Shown here in pieces: positions 6,246 to 16,274 of a stretch of 23,482 nucleotides of DNA. The notes beneath the pieces are model-generated. The model had not been told where the DNA came from. It did no database searches and saw only the letters and a list, made by a program, of their open reading frames with translations. Made by a program: the position numbers and the translations under genes. This stretch comes from DASUZB01 sp036377075 (GTDB lineage Bacteria > Actinomycetota > CALGFH01), in contig DASUZB010000170.1 in NCBI GenBank assembly GCA_036377075.1, positions 1 to 23,482 on the forward strand. Reading direction: 5' to 3'. Position 1 is the first letter of the stretch, and each line of letters starts with the position of its first letter.

Positions 6246-7376
6246 CTAGCTTGCCGCCTCGATCGCGCCGAACAGGCCGTGGGCCTCGTCGTCGATGCCG
6301 GCGGTGAACAACAGGGTGGTGGGGTTGCCGGTGACGCCGTTGCCGAAGCGCAGCGCCCACAGCCCCTCGATCTCGATCGGGCTGCCGTCCTCGTGCCGCA
6401 GCCGCCCCAGGAACTCGCCGGACCCTGGGTCGTAGGCGTTGATGCGGCCGTTGCCGAAGTTGCCGACCAGCAGCGCGCCGCTGAAGCGGCCGAACCCTGC
6501 CGGGGCCAGCGCCAGGCCCCACGGGGCGTTCAGCTGGCCCCGCTCGATGAGGTGGCGCAGCAGCTGGCCGTTGGTGCTGTAGACGTCGACGAAGCCGAGG
6601 CTCGGGCCGGCGACCTCGTCCTCAGCGTCGGCGTCCTGCTTGGCGTAGGCGACGTACAGCACGCCGCCGATCTCCTGGACGTTGAAGGGCGCGAAGCCTT
6701 GTGGGATCGCGGGGTCGGCGAAGCTGCCCGACAGGTGGACCAGGTTGAAGTTGGAGTCGAAGACGTCGATCCGCGCGTTGTGGAAGTCGGCCGCGTACAG
6801 GAAGGTTCCGGCTGCGGAGTCGGCGATCGCCAGGCCCTTGTAGATGGCGTCGGGGACGCTCGCGCCGACCTGCGCCTGGGTGGACGGTGGTGGCGGTGGC
6901 ACGCCGGCGTTCCAGCCGGTGACCAGCCCGGCCTCGGAGTCGAACAGGAACCGCGCCGGGCCGCTGGAGTCGCCGGAGTGGACCACGAACCCGGGGGTGG
7001 GGTTGAAGACCTGCCCGGTCGGGGCGCCGCCGGGGATGCTTACCACCAGCCCGGCCTTCTGGATCGGGCTGCCGTTGACGAAGCCCGGGTAGATGGTGGC
7101 CTTGTCGGTGCCGTTGTCGGCCACCCACGCCGGGGTCGTCGGGCCGGCCGCCAGGCCCCAAGGGTTGACCAGGTCAGGGTCGGTCAGCTGGGCCATGCCG
7201 GGGAGGTCGGAGACCAGGTTGGTCTGGTGGTAGGCGTTGCCGGGCTGCGCCCCGGCAGCCGGCGCCGCCGGGGCCAGGGCGACCAGCCCAGCCACCACAC
7301 TCAGGGCAAGAACACCCCGGAGCCGGCCGAGCCGGCGCACCAGGGCATGGGACGGTGGTCCCGCTACGTCAGGCAT
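6246..7376 (-). CDS. Secreted TIGR03118 family protein (beta-propeller-like)
   Basis: This gene encodes a 376-residue exported protein. ATG 7376 has GAGGAGG four bases upstream. The N-terminus is basic (residues 1-20 carry several Arg), followed by a hydrophobic core GVLALSVVAGLVALAPAAP and a cleavage-like APAAGAQ at about 38-44. The mature part starts with YHQTNLVSDLPGMAQLTDP and contains VNPWGLA, WVADNGTDKATIY, GLAIAD, FLYAADFHNARIDVFD, YVAYAKQDAD, and near the end WGLALAP, LLVGNFGNGRINAYD and GLWALRFGNG. These repeats are typical of NHL-like blades, and the order matches the TIGR03118 family. The molecular function of the family is not known; extracellular binding or a wall-associated role is plausible. 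No sorting signal or C-terminal membrane anchor is visible. Confidence 0.88.
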   Translation of the reverse strand: MPDVAGPPSHALVRRLGRLRGVLALSVVAGLVALAPAAPAAGAQPGNAYHQTNLVSDLPGMAQLTDPDLVNPWGLAAGPTTPAWVADNGTDKATIYPGFVNGSPIQKAGLVVSIPGGAPTGQVFNPTPGFVVHSGDSSGPARFLFDSEAGLVTGWNAGVPPPPPSTQAQVGASVPDAIYKGLAIADSAAGTFLYAADFHNARIDVFDSNFNLVHLSGSFADPAIPQGFAPFNVQEIGGVLYVAYAKQDADAEDEVAGPSLGFVDVYSTNGQLLRHLIERGQLNAPWGLALAPAGFGRFSGALLVGNFGNGRINAYDPGSGEFLGRLRHEDGSPIEIEGLWALRFGNGVTGNPTTLLFTAGIDDEAHGLFGAIEAAS

Positions 7377-7407
7377 GCTGCCTCCTCGCTCGGGGCCCCC
7401 GATGAGC

Positions 7408-7419
7408 TTCTAACTAGAA
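7408..7419. promoter_or_regulatory. Inverted repeat upstream of the TIGR03118 gene
   Basis: TTCTAACTAGAA has 5-bp arms around two bases and sits 32 bases upstream of the TIGR03118 start codon, in an AT-richer patch. It overlaps sequences that could act as a -10 region on the minus strand. It may be an operator, or simply part of a promoter. Confidence 0.3.
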
Positions 7420-7510
7420 CGCGGGACGATTGATTCACGGCAGAGCAACCGAGCCCGATGCCGGCCAGCTCCGTCCCTGTTCTGGTCCGTGTCCCGACCT
7501 GCGCAAACAG

Positions 7511-7539
7511 GAACACCCTCCCCGTCGGGGAGGGTGTTC
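7511..7539 (-). terminator. Perfect 13-bp terminator hairpin
   Basis: The arms GAACACCCTCCCC (7511-7523) and GGGGAGGGTGTTC (7527-7539) pair without a mismatch around GTC. On the minus strand it lies 14 bases past the 3' CCA of the tRNA-like element, and CTGTTTG follows. This is the layout of a tRNA gene and its terminator, so the minus strand is preferred. Confidence 0.6.
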
Positions 7540-7553
7540 GTGCGCTGGGCAGT

Positions 7554-7625
7554 TGGCCAGGGTGAGGGGACTCGAACCCCTTCGCACCGGCTGGCCGCCG
7601 ACGCGGCCGACCTCGGCACACCCTG
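7554..7625 (-). other. Degenerate tRNA-like element, probably a decayed or deleted tRNA gene
   Basis: Read on the minus strand, the 72-base segment begins with CAGGGTG and ends with CACCCTG followed by G and CCA, so a perfect 7-bp acceptor stem can form. A perfect T arm is present: AGGGG, loop TTCGAGT, CCCCT. The 5' side (TGCCGAGG after the acceptor) resembles the start of a long-variable-arm tRNA. The middle does not fold into a standard D arm and anticodon arm, and no anticodon can be assigned. The total is a few bases short of a class I tRNA and more than ten short of a class II tRNA. A terminator hairpin follows. I read this as a tRNA gene that lost part of its interior. Confidence 0.45.
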
Positions 7626-7800
7626 CGATCGGTGCAGAGCGAAATGCGTGGGTTGGAACCGAAGCGTGCTCGCGTCGCTCATGGAAGTCAAGCATCTCGT
7701 CCTTTGCGAGCCACTCCGGGTGGATGGGCGGATACCGGGCACAGGTTTGACCGCCCCCTTACCATCGGCCAACCGGCCACCCGGAGGGCGAGGAGCGGAG
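7626..7800. other. Leader region of the DinB-family gene
   Basis: No gene is supported here. TACCAT at 7760-7765 fits a -10 box and is followed, about 25 bases later, by GAGGAGCGGAG, which is the ribosome binding site of the gene starting at 7801. No good -35 box is seen. Confidence 0.3.
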
Positions 7801-8319
7801 ATGGACGTGCCCGGCAGGACCAAGACACCGATCGCGGTCGGCGAGATGGACAGCCTGCGCGCCTTCCTCGACTTCCACCGGGCCACGCTGCTGTGGAAGC
7901 TCGAAGGGCTGTCCAAGGAGGAGGCGACCCGCCCGCACGTGCCGAGCGGCACCAACCTCCTCGGGCTGGTGAAGCACCTGACCTACGTGGAGCGCTACTG
8001 GTTCGGGATCTTCTTCGCCGGCCTCGACCTGCCACTGCCCCGGTTCGACGAGGACCCCGACGCCGAGTGGCGGGTCGGCCCGGACGAGACCGTCGAGCAG
8101 GTGGTCGCCGCCTACCGCGCCGAGACCGAACGCAGCCGCGAGCTGGTCGCCGACGCCTCACCCGACGACCGCGGCCGCGGCAAGGTGGTCCGGCGCGACG
8201 GCCCCGCCTCCAACTTCTCGCTGCGCTGGATCATGCTCCACATGATCGAGGAGACCGCCCGCCACAACGGCCACGCCGACTTCCTCCGCGAGCTGACCGA
8301 CGGCACCACCGGCGAGTAG
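7801..8319 (+). CDS. DinB superfamily protein (DUF664 type)
   Basis: This gene encodes a 172-residue four-helix-bundle protein. ATG 7801 follows GAGGAGCGGAG closely and is the first start in frame that gives a family-length product. The helices carry the three His expected of the DinB metal site: LVKHLTYVERYWF around residue 60 and MLHMIEETARHNGHADFLRE around residues 143-162. Another family segment is FLDFHRATLLWKLEGLSKEE. Members of this superfamily in actinobacteria use mycothiol or bacillithiol as a cofactor in isomerase or transferase reactions, but the substrate of this protein cannot be predicted. It is cytoplasmic. The gene is convergent with the LLM oxidoreductase gene, with 25 bases between stop codons. 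Confidence 0.9.
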   Translation: MDVPGRTKTPIAVGEMDSLRAFLDFHRATLLWKLEGLSKEEATRPHVPSGTNLLGLVKHLTYVERYWFGIFFAGLDLPLPRFDEDPDAEWRVGPDETVEQVVAAYRAETERSRELVADASPDDRGRGKVVRRDGPASNFSLRWIMLHMIEETARHNGHADFLRELTDGTTGE

Positions 8320-8340
8320 CCCCGACCCGGGCGGCGGGGC
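8319..8340. terminator. Short hairpin between convergent genes
   Basis: GCCCCG (8319-8324) pairs with CGGGGC (8335-8340) over a ten-base GC-rich loop, directly at the DinB stop codon and just before the LLM stop. It may work as a weak bidirectional terminator. Confidence 0.3.
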
Positions 8341-8344
8341 GGGC

Positions 8345-9217
8345 TCAGGCCGCGGCTCGCACCGCGGGGATCACCTCGGCCGCGAAGCGCTCGACCTGCT
8401 CGCCGGCGCCTGGCCCCGCCGGCGTCACGCTCAGGGCGGTGAACCCCAGCCGCAGGAAGCCGGCGAGCTGCTCGGCCACGGCGCCGGCGGAGCCGGCGAC
8501 GACCGACGGCGCCGCCCGGGCGTGCTCGTCGAGGCGGAACAGCAGGTTGTAGGCGGCGGTGATCTCCCCCGGGTCGCGGCCGGCGTCGCGCGCGGCCGCC
8601 AGCACCCGCTCGCGCATGCCCGGTATCCGCTCCGGCGGCGCGAACCCGAGCGACGGGATCCAGCCGTCGGCCAGCCGCCCGGTCAGCCCCAGCGCGCGGT
8701 CGCCGTAGGTGCCGAGCCAGATCGGGATCTGGTGGCCGGGCTTCGGCTGCAGCTCGGCGCCGTCGGTCCGGTACAGCCGGCCCTCGAAGGTCAGGCTCGG
8801 CCGCGACCACAGGCCCCTGGCGATCCGGATCGCCTCGGCGAGGCCGTCCACCTTGTCCCGCGGCGGCCGCTCCCCCAGCCCGAAGGCACGGAACTCCTCG
8901 TCCACGAACCCGCCGCCGAGCCCGAGGATCAGCCGGCCACCGGAGAGCCGGTCGAAGCTCTCCGCCATCTTGGCCAGCACCGGCGGGTGCCGGTAGGGCA
9001 CCGCCAGGACCCGCGAGGCCACCCGGATCCGGGAGGTCGCCGCGGCGATCCACGACAGCAGCGTCCACGGCTCGAAGGTCGGGCTGGTGCCGTGCAGGTG
9101 GTCGGAGGTGGACACGAAGTCGAAGCCAAGCTCCTCGGCCCTCCTGGCGTCGGCCACCGGGTCGGCGCCCGGTAGCGCCGCCGGCGAGATGCCCAGCCCG
9201 AACAGCACGCCACCCAT
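8345..9217 (-). CDS. LLM class F420-dependent oxidoreductase
   Basis: This gene encodes a 290-residue luciferase-like monooxygenase-fold protein (TIM barrel). ATG 9217 is preceded by GGGAGGGAG at a suitable distance. Recognisable parts are the N-terminal strand GVLFGLGIS, AEELGFDFVSTSDHLHG (residues about 28-44), the second barrel segment TSRIRVASRVLAVPYRHPPVLAKMA, the highly typical GGRLILGLGGGFVDEEFRAFG, and PIWLGTYGDRAL. The set fits the TIGR03619-like F420-dependent group of actinobacteria, not flavin monooxygenases with a partner reductase. The substrate is unknown. The gene lies 52 bases downstream of the EndoQ-helicase gene on the same strand, so read-through transcription is possible, but I see no functional link between the two. 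Confidence 0.9.
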   Translation of the reverse strand: MGGVLFGLGISPAALPGADPVADARRAEELGFDFVSTSDHLHGTSPTFEPWTLLSWIAAATSRIRVASRVLAVPYRHPPVLAKMAESFDRLSGGRLILGLGGGFVDEEFRAFGLGERPPRDKVDGLAEAIRIARGLWSRPSLTFEGRLYRTDGAELQPKPGHQIPIWLGTYGDRALGLTGRLADGWIPSLGFAPPERIPGMRERVLAAARDAGRDPGEITAAYNLLFRLDEHARAAPSVVAGSAGAVAEQLAGFLRLGFTALSVTPAGPGAGEQVERFAAEVIPAVRAAA

Positions 9218-9269
9218 GCCCGCTCCCTCCCGCGCAGCCAGCAGCTTCCTCGTACGGCCAAGACCTGCC

Positions 9270-12548
<3,279 letters not shown>

Positions 12549-13316
12549 GGGCGAATCATCTACGACGGGGGCGACAGGCCCAAACCGACCTGGAGGCGCG
12601 CTCGGCGCGGGTCTCGCCTACCGGTCGGGAGGCTGGGATCTGGGTCCTTGCGAACCAGCGGGCAGGGCTCCGTGGATCGCCTGTTCCGGTGACAGCCCTG
12701 TGCCTGTAGCTCATTGACTGCATGGCCTGGGCGCTGTACCCGAGACGGGGCCCTAGGTACGGACCACCGTCGTAGCGATGACCGCACACGACGGGAACCG
12801 GGGAGCCGGCATCACCCTCGCGCCAGAGAAGGCAGCGACCAGTTGCTTTGGTGGTGACTTCTCGATCGAGCAGGTATGCCTCAGCGGTTGACAGCGATCG
12901 AGCACCAGAGCAGCATGACGGGCGCCGCCCCGCCGGGACTGCCGCGCCTTTGGAGGGCCTCATGCGCAGGCCCTGGTACCTGTCGTCCTTATCTTCGCCA
13001 CCATGATCGGGCTGCCAGCCAGCGTGCCGCGGGCCCATTCACCGACCTACCCAATCGGTCTGGATGGTCGACTTGCATCCCTTCTAGAGTCCGACCGGCT
13101 GCGGTCCGCGTGCACGTGGGCCTTTGGGAACGGTATTCCAGGTCACAGTGAATGACTTTGGCAGACCACTGTACGAGCCGCTGCTCATGCTGACTTATCT
13201 GCTGTTCGGAGGCCTGGGCACCATGAAGAGCCGCTTCAACGACTTCCGCAAACCTCGGCAGCGGTAATCCATGTACGGCGTGGGTCGTCGGCAGAACTTG
13301 GTCAAGGGGTGAGCCT
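12549..13316. other. Lower-GC stretch with no clear gene, probable gene debris
   Basis: Base composition is visibly lower in GC than in the flanking genes up to 12548. I find no convincing full gene. At 12960-13155 a good ribosome binding site (GGAGGGCCTC) precedes ATG 12961, which opens only 14 codons. In a shifted frame the same stretch reads ALVPVVLIFATMIGLPASV, like a signal peptide, followed by about 40 residues to a TGA at 13153-13155. This looks like the frameshifted start of a small exported protein. An imperfect inverted repeat (CAGGGCT near 12663, AGCCCTG near 12693) is also present. Open frames on the minus strand across 12556-13038 have no family resemblance. I see no transposase, tRNA or attachment site. 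Confidence 0.45.
13148..13267 (+). CDS. Possible 39-residue protein of unknown function
   Basis: An open frame starts at GTG 13148 and ends with TAA at 13265-13267. The product reads NDFGRPLYEPLLMLTYLL at the start, hydrophobic enough for a short membrane helix, then GGLGTMKSRFNDFRKPRQR, a basic tail. There is no clear ribosome binding site and the frame is open upstream to about 13087, so the start is uncertain. It lies 50 bases upstream of the secreted Asp-box protein gene on the same strand. It may be a genuine small membrane protein or part of the debris around it. I recognise no family. Confidence 0.3.
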   Translation: MNDFGRPLYEPLLMLTYLLFGGLGTMKSRFNDFRKPRQR

Positions 13317-15107
13317 GTGAAGTTGCGTTTGGTTTGGCTCTCGCTGCCAGCGCTCGTTGCGCTCAGCTTGGGCCCGGCTCCCGCGCAAGCGGTGGTACCG
13401 GTGAACCAGTCCGATTCCGCTTATGCGGGAAGCTTCGCCGCCAACGGCGTGGCCAACGTCTTCGCCACCACGCAGAAGACGAGCTGCTACACGCCCGAGG
13501 TTCCCTATTTCACCAGCGACGGTCCCAATGACGGCTACACCGGAATGTCGGTATGCAACGGCGCGAGCAATACCGGCGAGGAGCTGGGTCCGTACCCGAC
13601 CCAGGCCGGAAGCAACCCTGGCTACCCCGCGAACACGCCGATGCTGGTCAAGGATCACTCCGAGTCGGACGTCAGGGTCGATCCGACCAACCCCAACCAC
13701 GTCATCGGCACGGTCAAGTGGTTCGTCAGCGCGGAGGGCTACAACCACCTGACCGGGTTCTTCGAATCCTTCGACGGCGGCGCGACCTGGCCGGTTCAGG
13801 GTCACGTCCCCGGCTACGAAGGCTGGACCGACAACACCGACCCGGTCGGGGCCTTTGATGGCTTTGGGAACTACTACGAGCTGAACCTGCCCTACCAGTT
13901 CTATTACAACCCGGACGGCACGCATAACTTTCAGATCAACCAGAACAAGGAGCCCAATCCCTCGGTCCCGCCTGAGGTGATCTCGGTCTCGGTCCGAAAG
14001 CATGGCGCCACCAGCGCCACCGACTGGATCACGACGCACGATGGTCACCCTGATTTCGTGGCGCCCTACGACTCGAAGGGCCTCGAGCCGGACAAGCAGT
14101 GGATCGCCATCGACACCAACCCGAGCAGCCCGTTCTACAACCGGGTCTACGCCATGTGGGCAGTTTTCGCGGGCTGCTGCACGGCGCAGACCTTCGTGTC
14201 CTACGCCCAGGCGTTTGCCGACGGCACCCACAGCGACTGGTCCACACCACTGCGCCTGCCTGACGGCTCCAACAACCCTCAAGGCGTGACTTACGTCCTA
14301 CCGCACGTCGATCCCGACGGCGTCGTCTACACGCCGCTGACCAACACCGCCCCGGAGAAGGGTTACTGCTGCGACAAGATCACGATGATCAAGTCGCTCG
14401 ATGGAGGCGTCACTTGGAACCTGGCTTCGGTCGTCGCCGACAAGATCGCGGCGCCTCCGGCCAGGTACCCGAACACAACCTTCCGCGACGGGATCGAGAC
14501 CACCTTCACCGTCGGTGAGCAAAAGGTCAACGGACACTACCCGCTCTACGTCGCCTATGAGGATTACGGCACCGGATTCGGCAACGTCATGCTCACGGCC
14601 TCCTACGACGGCGGCGTGTCCTGGTCAACGCCGGTCGTCGTCAACGACAACGCAAGTCCGGCCGACGAGTTCCAGCCGCAGTTGGCTGCGGCTGCAAGCG
14701 GGACGATCAGCGTCAACTTCTACGATCGCCGCTTGGCGTGCCCGGCCCGGGGCAGCGCAGAGGCGGCGGCCGCCGGCCTTGCGCTGGACCAGGTCAATCC
14801 GCGTTACTCAGGCAGTCTCCCCCCATACGGGGCCAGCAACTACTGCGTTAACGCAAGCATCCAGTTCTTCCGGGCAACCCTGCAACGCGTCGGGCACAAC
14901 ATCCGGATCTCGGAGCACAGCTTCGATCCCCAGCTCAACGCGCCGCACACCGCCTGCGCGGCATGCGTCGGCACGTTCATCGGCGACTACTTCGGCAATG
15001 GTTTCACCTCCGCAGTGAGCGTCTCGACTTTCGTCAGCACCTATGACGACGGCAGCAACGCCGGCCACTACCAGCAACAGGTCGTGGCCAGGCTTGCCGT
15101 CCCGTAG
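13317..15107 (+). CDS. Secreted sialidase-like (Asp-box / BNR repeat) protein
   Basis: This gene encodes a 596-residue exported protein. GTG 13317 follows AAGGGG by seven bases. A signal peptide is clear: KLRLVWLSLPALVALSLGP, with cleavage after AQA at about residue 25. Three Asp boxes (S-x-D-G-G-x-x-W) are at 151-158 (SFDGGATW), 360-367 (SLDGGVTW) and 429-436 (SYDGGVSW), so a six-bladed propeller of the sialidase superfamily is likely. Other typical parts are KDHSESDVRVDPTNPNHVI and LEPDKQWIAIDTNPSSPFY. Two Cys pairs (287-288 and 351-352) and further Cys near the end suggest disulfides. I do not see a complete set of sialidase active-site Arg residues, so glycosidase activity is uncertain; many relatives are non-enzymatic. 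GC content is lower than in the neighbours, which suggests acquisition. A hairpin at 15120 ends the unit. Confidence 0.85.
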   Translation: MKLRLVWLSLPALVALSLGPAPAQAVVPVNQSDSAYAGSFAANGVANVFATTQKTSCYTPEVPYFTSDGPNDGYTGMSVCNGASNTGEELGPYPTQAGSNPGYPANTPMLVKDHSESDVRVDPTNPNHVIGTVKWFVSAEGYNHLTGFFESFDGGATWPVQGHVPGYEGWTDNTDPVGAFDGFGNYYELNLPYQFYYNPDGTHNFQINQNKEPNPSVPPEVISVSVRKHGATSATDWITTHDGHPDFVAPYDSKGLEPDKQWIAIDTNPSSPFYNRVYAMWAVFAGCCTAQTFVSYAQAFADGTHSDWSTPLRLPDGSNNPQGVTYVLPHVDPDGVVYTPLTNTAPEKGYCCDKITMIKSLDGGVTWNLASVVADKIAAPPARYPNTTFRDGIETTFTVGEQKVNGHYPLYVAYEDYGTGFGNVMLTASYDGGVSWSTPVVVNDNASPADEFQPQLAAAASGTISVNFYDRRLACPARGSAEAAAAGLALDQVNPRYSGSLPPYGASNYCVNASIQFFRATLQRVGHNIRISEHSFDPQLNAPHTACAACVGTFIGDYFGNGFTSAVSVSTFVSTYDDGSNAGHYQQQVVARLAVP

Positions 15108-15119
15108 CGAGCGACTACG

Positions 15120-15145
15120 CCAGGGCCGCCTTCCGGCGGCCCTGG
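15120..15145 (+). terminator. Terminator hairpin after the Asp-box protein gene
   Basis: The arms CCAGGGCCGCC (15120-15130) and GGCGGCCCTGG (15135-15145) pair perfectly around TTCC, 13 bases after the TAG stop codon. No T run follows. Confidence 0.6.
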
Positions 15146-15154
15146 ACGCCGACA

Positions 15155-15175
15155 CCTCGGCTTCCCTTGCCGAGG
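15155..15175 (+). repeat. Second hairpin next to the terminator
   Basis: CCTCGGC (15155-15161) and GCCGAGG (15169-15175) pair around the seven-base loop TTCCCTT. It lies nine bases after the first hairpin, just before the point where a truncated reductase gene begins. It may strengthen termination or mark an old junction. Confidence 0.4.
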
Positions 15176-15754
15176 GGCATCTACCTGCAGAGGCTCGCGC
15201 TTCCGGCGTGCCTCGGCACGGTGGGTGAGGACGGCCTCGGCGTCGACGAGCGCTGCCGCGTGCGGGGGCAGGAGCGCGTCTGGGCGGCCGGCGACGTCAC
15301 CGGCGTGGCGCCCTACACGCACACCGCCAACTACCAGGCCCGCATCGTCACCGCCAACCTGCTCGGGGGCACCGCCACCGCCGACTCCCGGGCGGTGCCC
15401 CGCGTCGTCTACACCCACCCGCCGGTGGCGTCGGTTGGCATGACCCTGAACGCGGCCAAGCAGCAGGGAATCGACGCCGTCAGCGCGGAGATGGACCTGA
15501 CCGAGACGGCGCGGGCCAGCGCCGACGGCGCCGAGGTGGGCCGGCTGGTGCTGGTGGCTGACCGCGCGAGGGCGGTCCTGGTCGGCGCCGCAGCGGTCGG
15601 ACCCCGGGCTGACGAGTGGCTCGGCGAGGCCACCCTCGCCATCCGGGCCGAGGTCCCGTTGTCGCTGCTGACCGAGGTACTGCATCCCTTCCCGACCTTC
15701 GCCGAAGGGTACGAGCCGCCGTTGCGGGAGCTCGCCGCGAAGCTGGGCAGCTGA
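15167..15754 (+). pseudogene. Pyridine nucleotide-disulfide oxidoreductase, N-terminal half missing
   Basis: Homology to the mercuric reductase / dihydrolipoamide dehydrogenase family starts at about 15221 with GEDGLGVDERCRV and runs to TGA at 15754. Visible parts are the second FAD-binding segment VWAAGDVTGVAPYTHTANYQ, the dimerisation domain beginning VVYTHPPVASVGMT, and the C-terminal HPFPTFAEGYE, whose His-Pro-x-Pro-Thr-x-x-Glu belongs to the active site of the partner subunit. About 250-270 residues are absent: the FAD dinucleotide fold, the redox CxxxxC pair and the NAD domain. The open frame begins upstream at a TTG with residues unlike the family, so no functional start is apparent. 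The remaining part is well conserved, so the loss is recent or reflects a wrong join just after the double hairpin. Confidence 0.8.
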
Positions 15755-16274
15755 TCCCTCGCGACACCTCTCCACCTTGACCACCAGCCGCGATCCAAAG
15801 GTCGGCAGCGACGACCCGACCATGACGGCCGCGAGCCCACGTGACCGTGGAGCCAGGTAGCTGACCCCCCTGAATTACCGACTGGTGAGTACTGCCGTCA
15901 CCAGCGCGTAGCCGATCCCCAGCAGCATGGCCGCCAGGAACGGCACGGTGGCAAAGCCGAGCACTTGGAAGAGTTGTAGACGAAAGCGCATCCTTCCAGA
16001 TGGCCGGTGGCTTCTGGCACAAGAGGGCTAATCGTCTCGTGACGAGGCAATAGTAGATGCACTGGCTTGGGCAACCACTTTCTCGGAACCTTCTCGATCG
16101 CGCTGCGCACCGAGGTCAGGACAAGGCTGTAGCGAGCCAGACGCGCAGTAGAGGAACCACATGACGGAGGCGTCGCGGAACGAGGCGTCGTCGCAGCTGG
16201 TCGCCTGGGGTGGGGTCAGCCGCACGGTGAGCGGCCCGGGATCCGGTGGGTAGTCGGGGAAGACGGAGGGGAAG
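15755..16274. other. Intergenic region holding one tiny ORF and unexplained open frames
   Basis: Apart from the small membrane protein frame at 15875-15991, I see no sure gene. A minus-strand frame from about 16282 down to 16028 has protein-like composition (for example DASFRDASVMWFLYCASG) but overlaps the patatin start and matches nothing I know. The part around 15870-16130 is richer in A and T than its surroundings and could hold promoters. Confidence 0.35.
15875..15991 (-). CDS. Possible 38-residue membrane protein
   Basis: ATG 15991 to TAA at 15875-15877 encodes a short protein with a basic start (MRFRLQLFQVLGF) and a strongly hydrophobic body (VPFLAAMLLGIGYALVTAVL) ending in TSR. One transmembrane helix with the N-terminus inside is predicted. 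The purine run GGAAGG touches the ATG with no spacer, the same oddity as in the small membrane protein at 4372-4503. No family is recognised. It stands alone, convergent with the reductase fragment and divergent from the patatin gene. Support is limited to the clean hydrophobic helix and the start and stop signals. Confidence 0.45.
   Translation of the reverse strand: MRFRLQLFQVLGFATVPFLAAMLLGIGYALVTAVLTSR

Noticed and set aside
12700..12770. Possible tRNA on the plus strand (TGTAGCTCATTGACTGCATG resembles a D arm)
   Set aside because: No T arm, no acceptor pairing and no CCA can be found at the required distances.
12556..13038. A 160-codon minus-strand frame upstream of the helicase gene
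   Set aside because: Composition is not that of a folded protein, there is no ribosome binding site, and I recognise no motif; kept only as part of the unexplained stretch.
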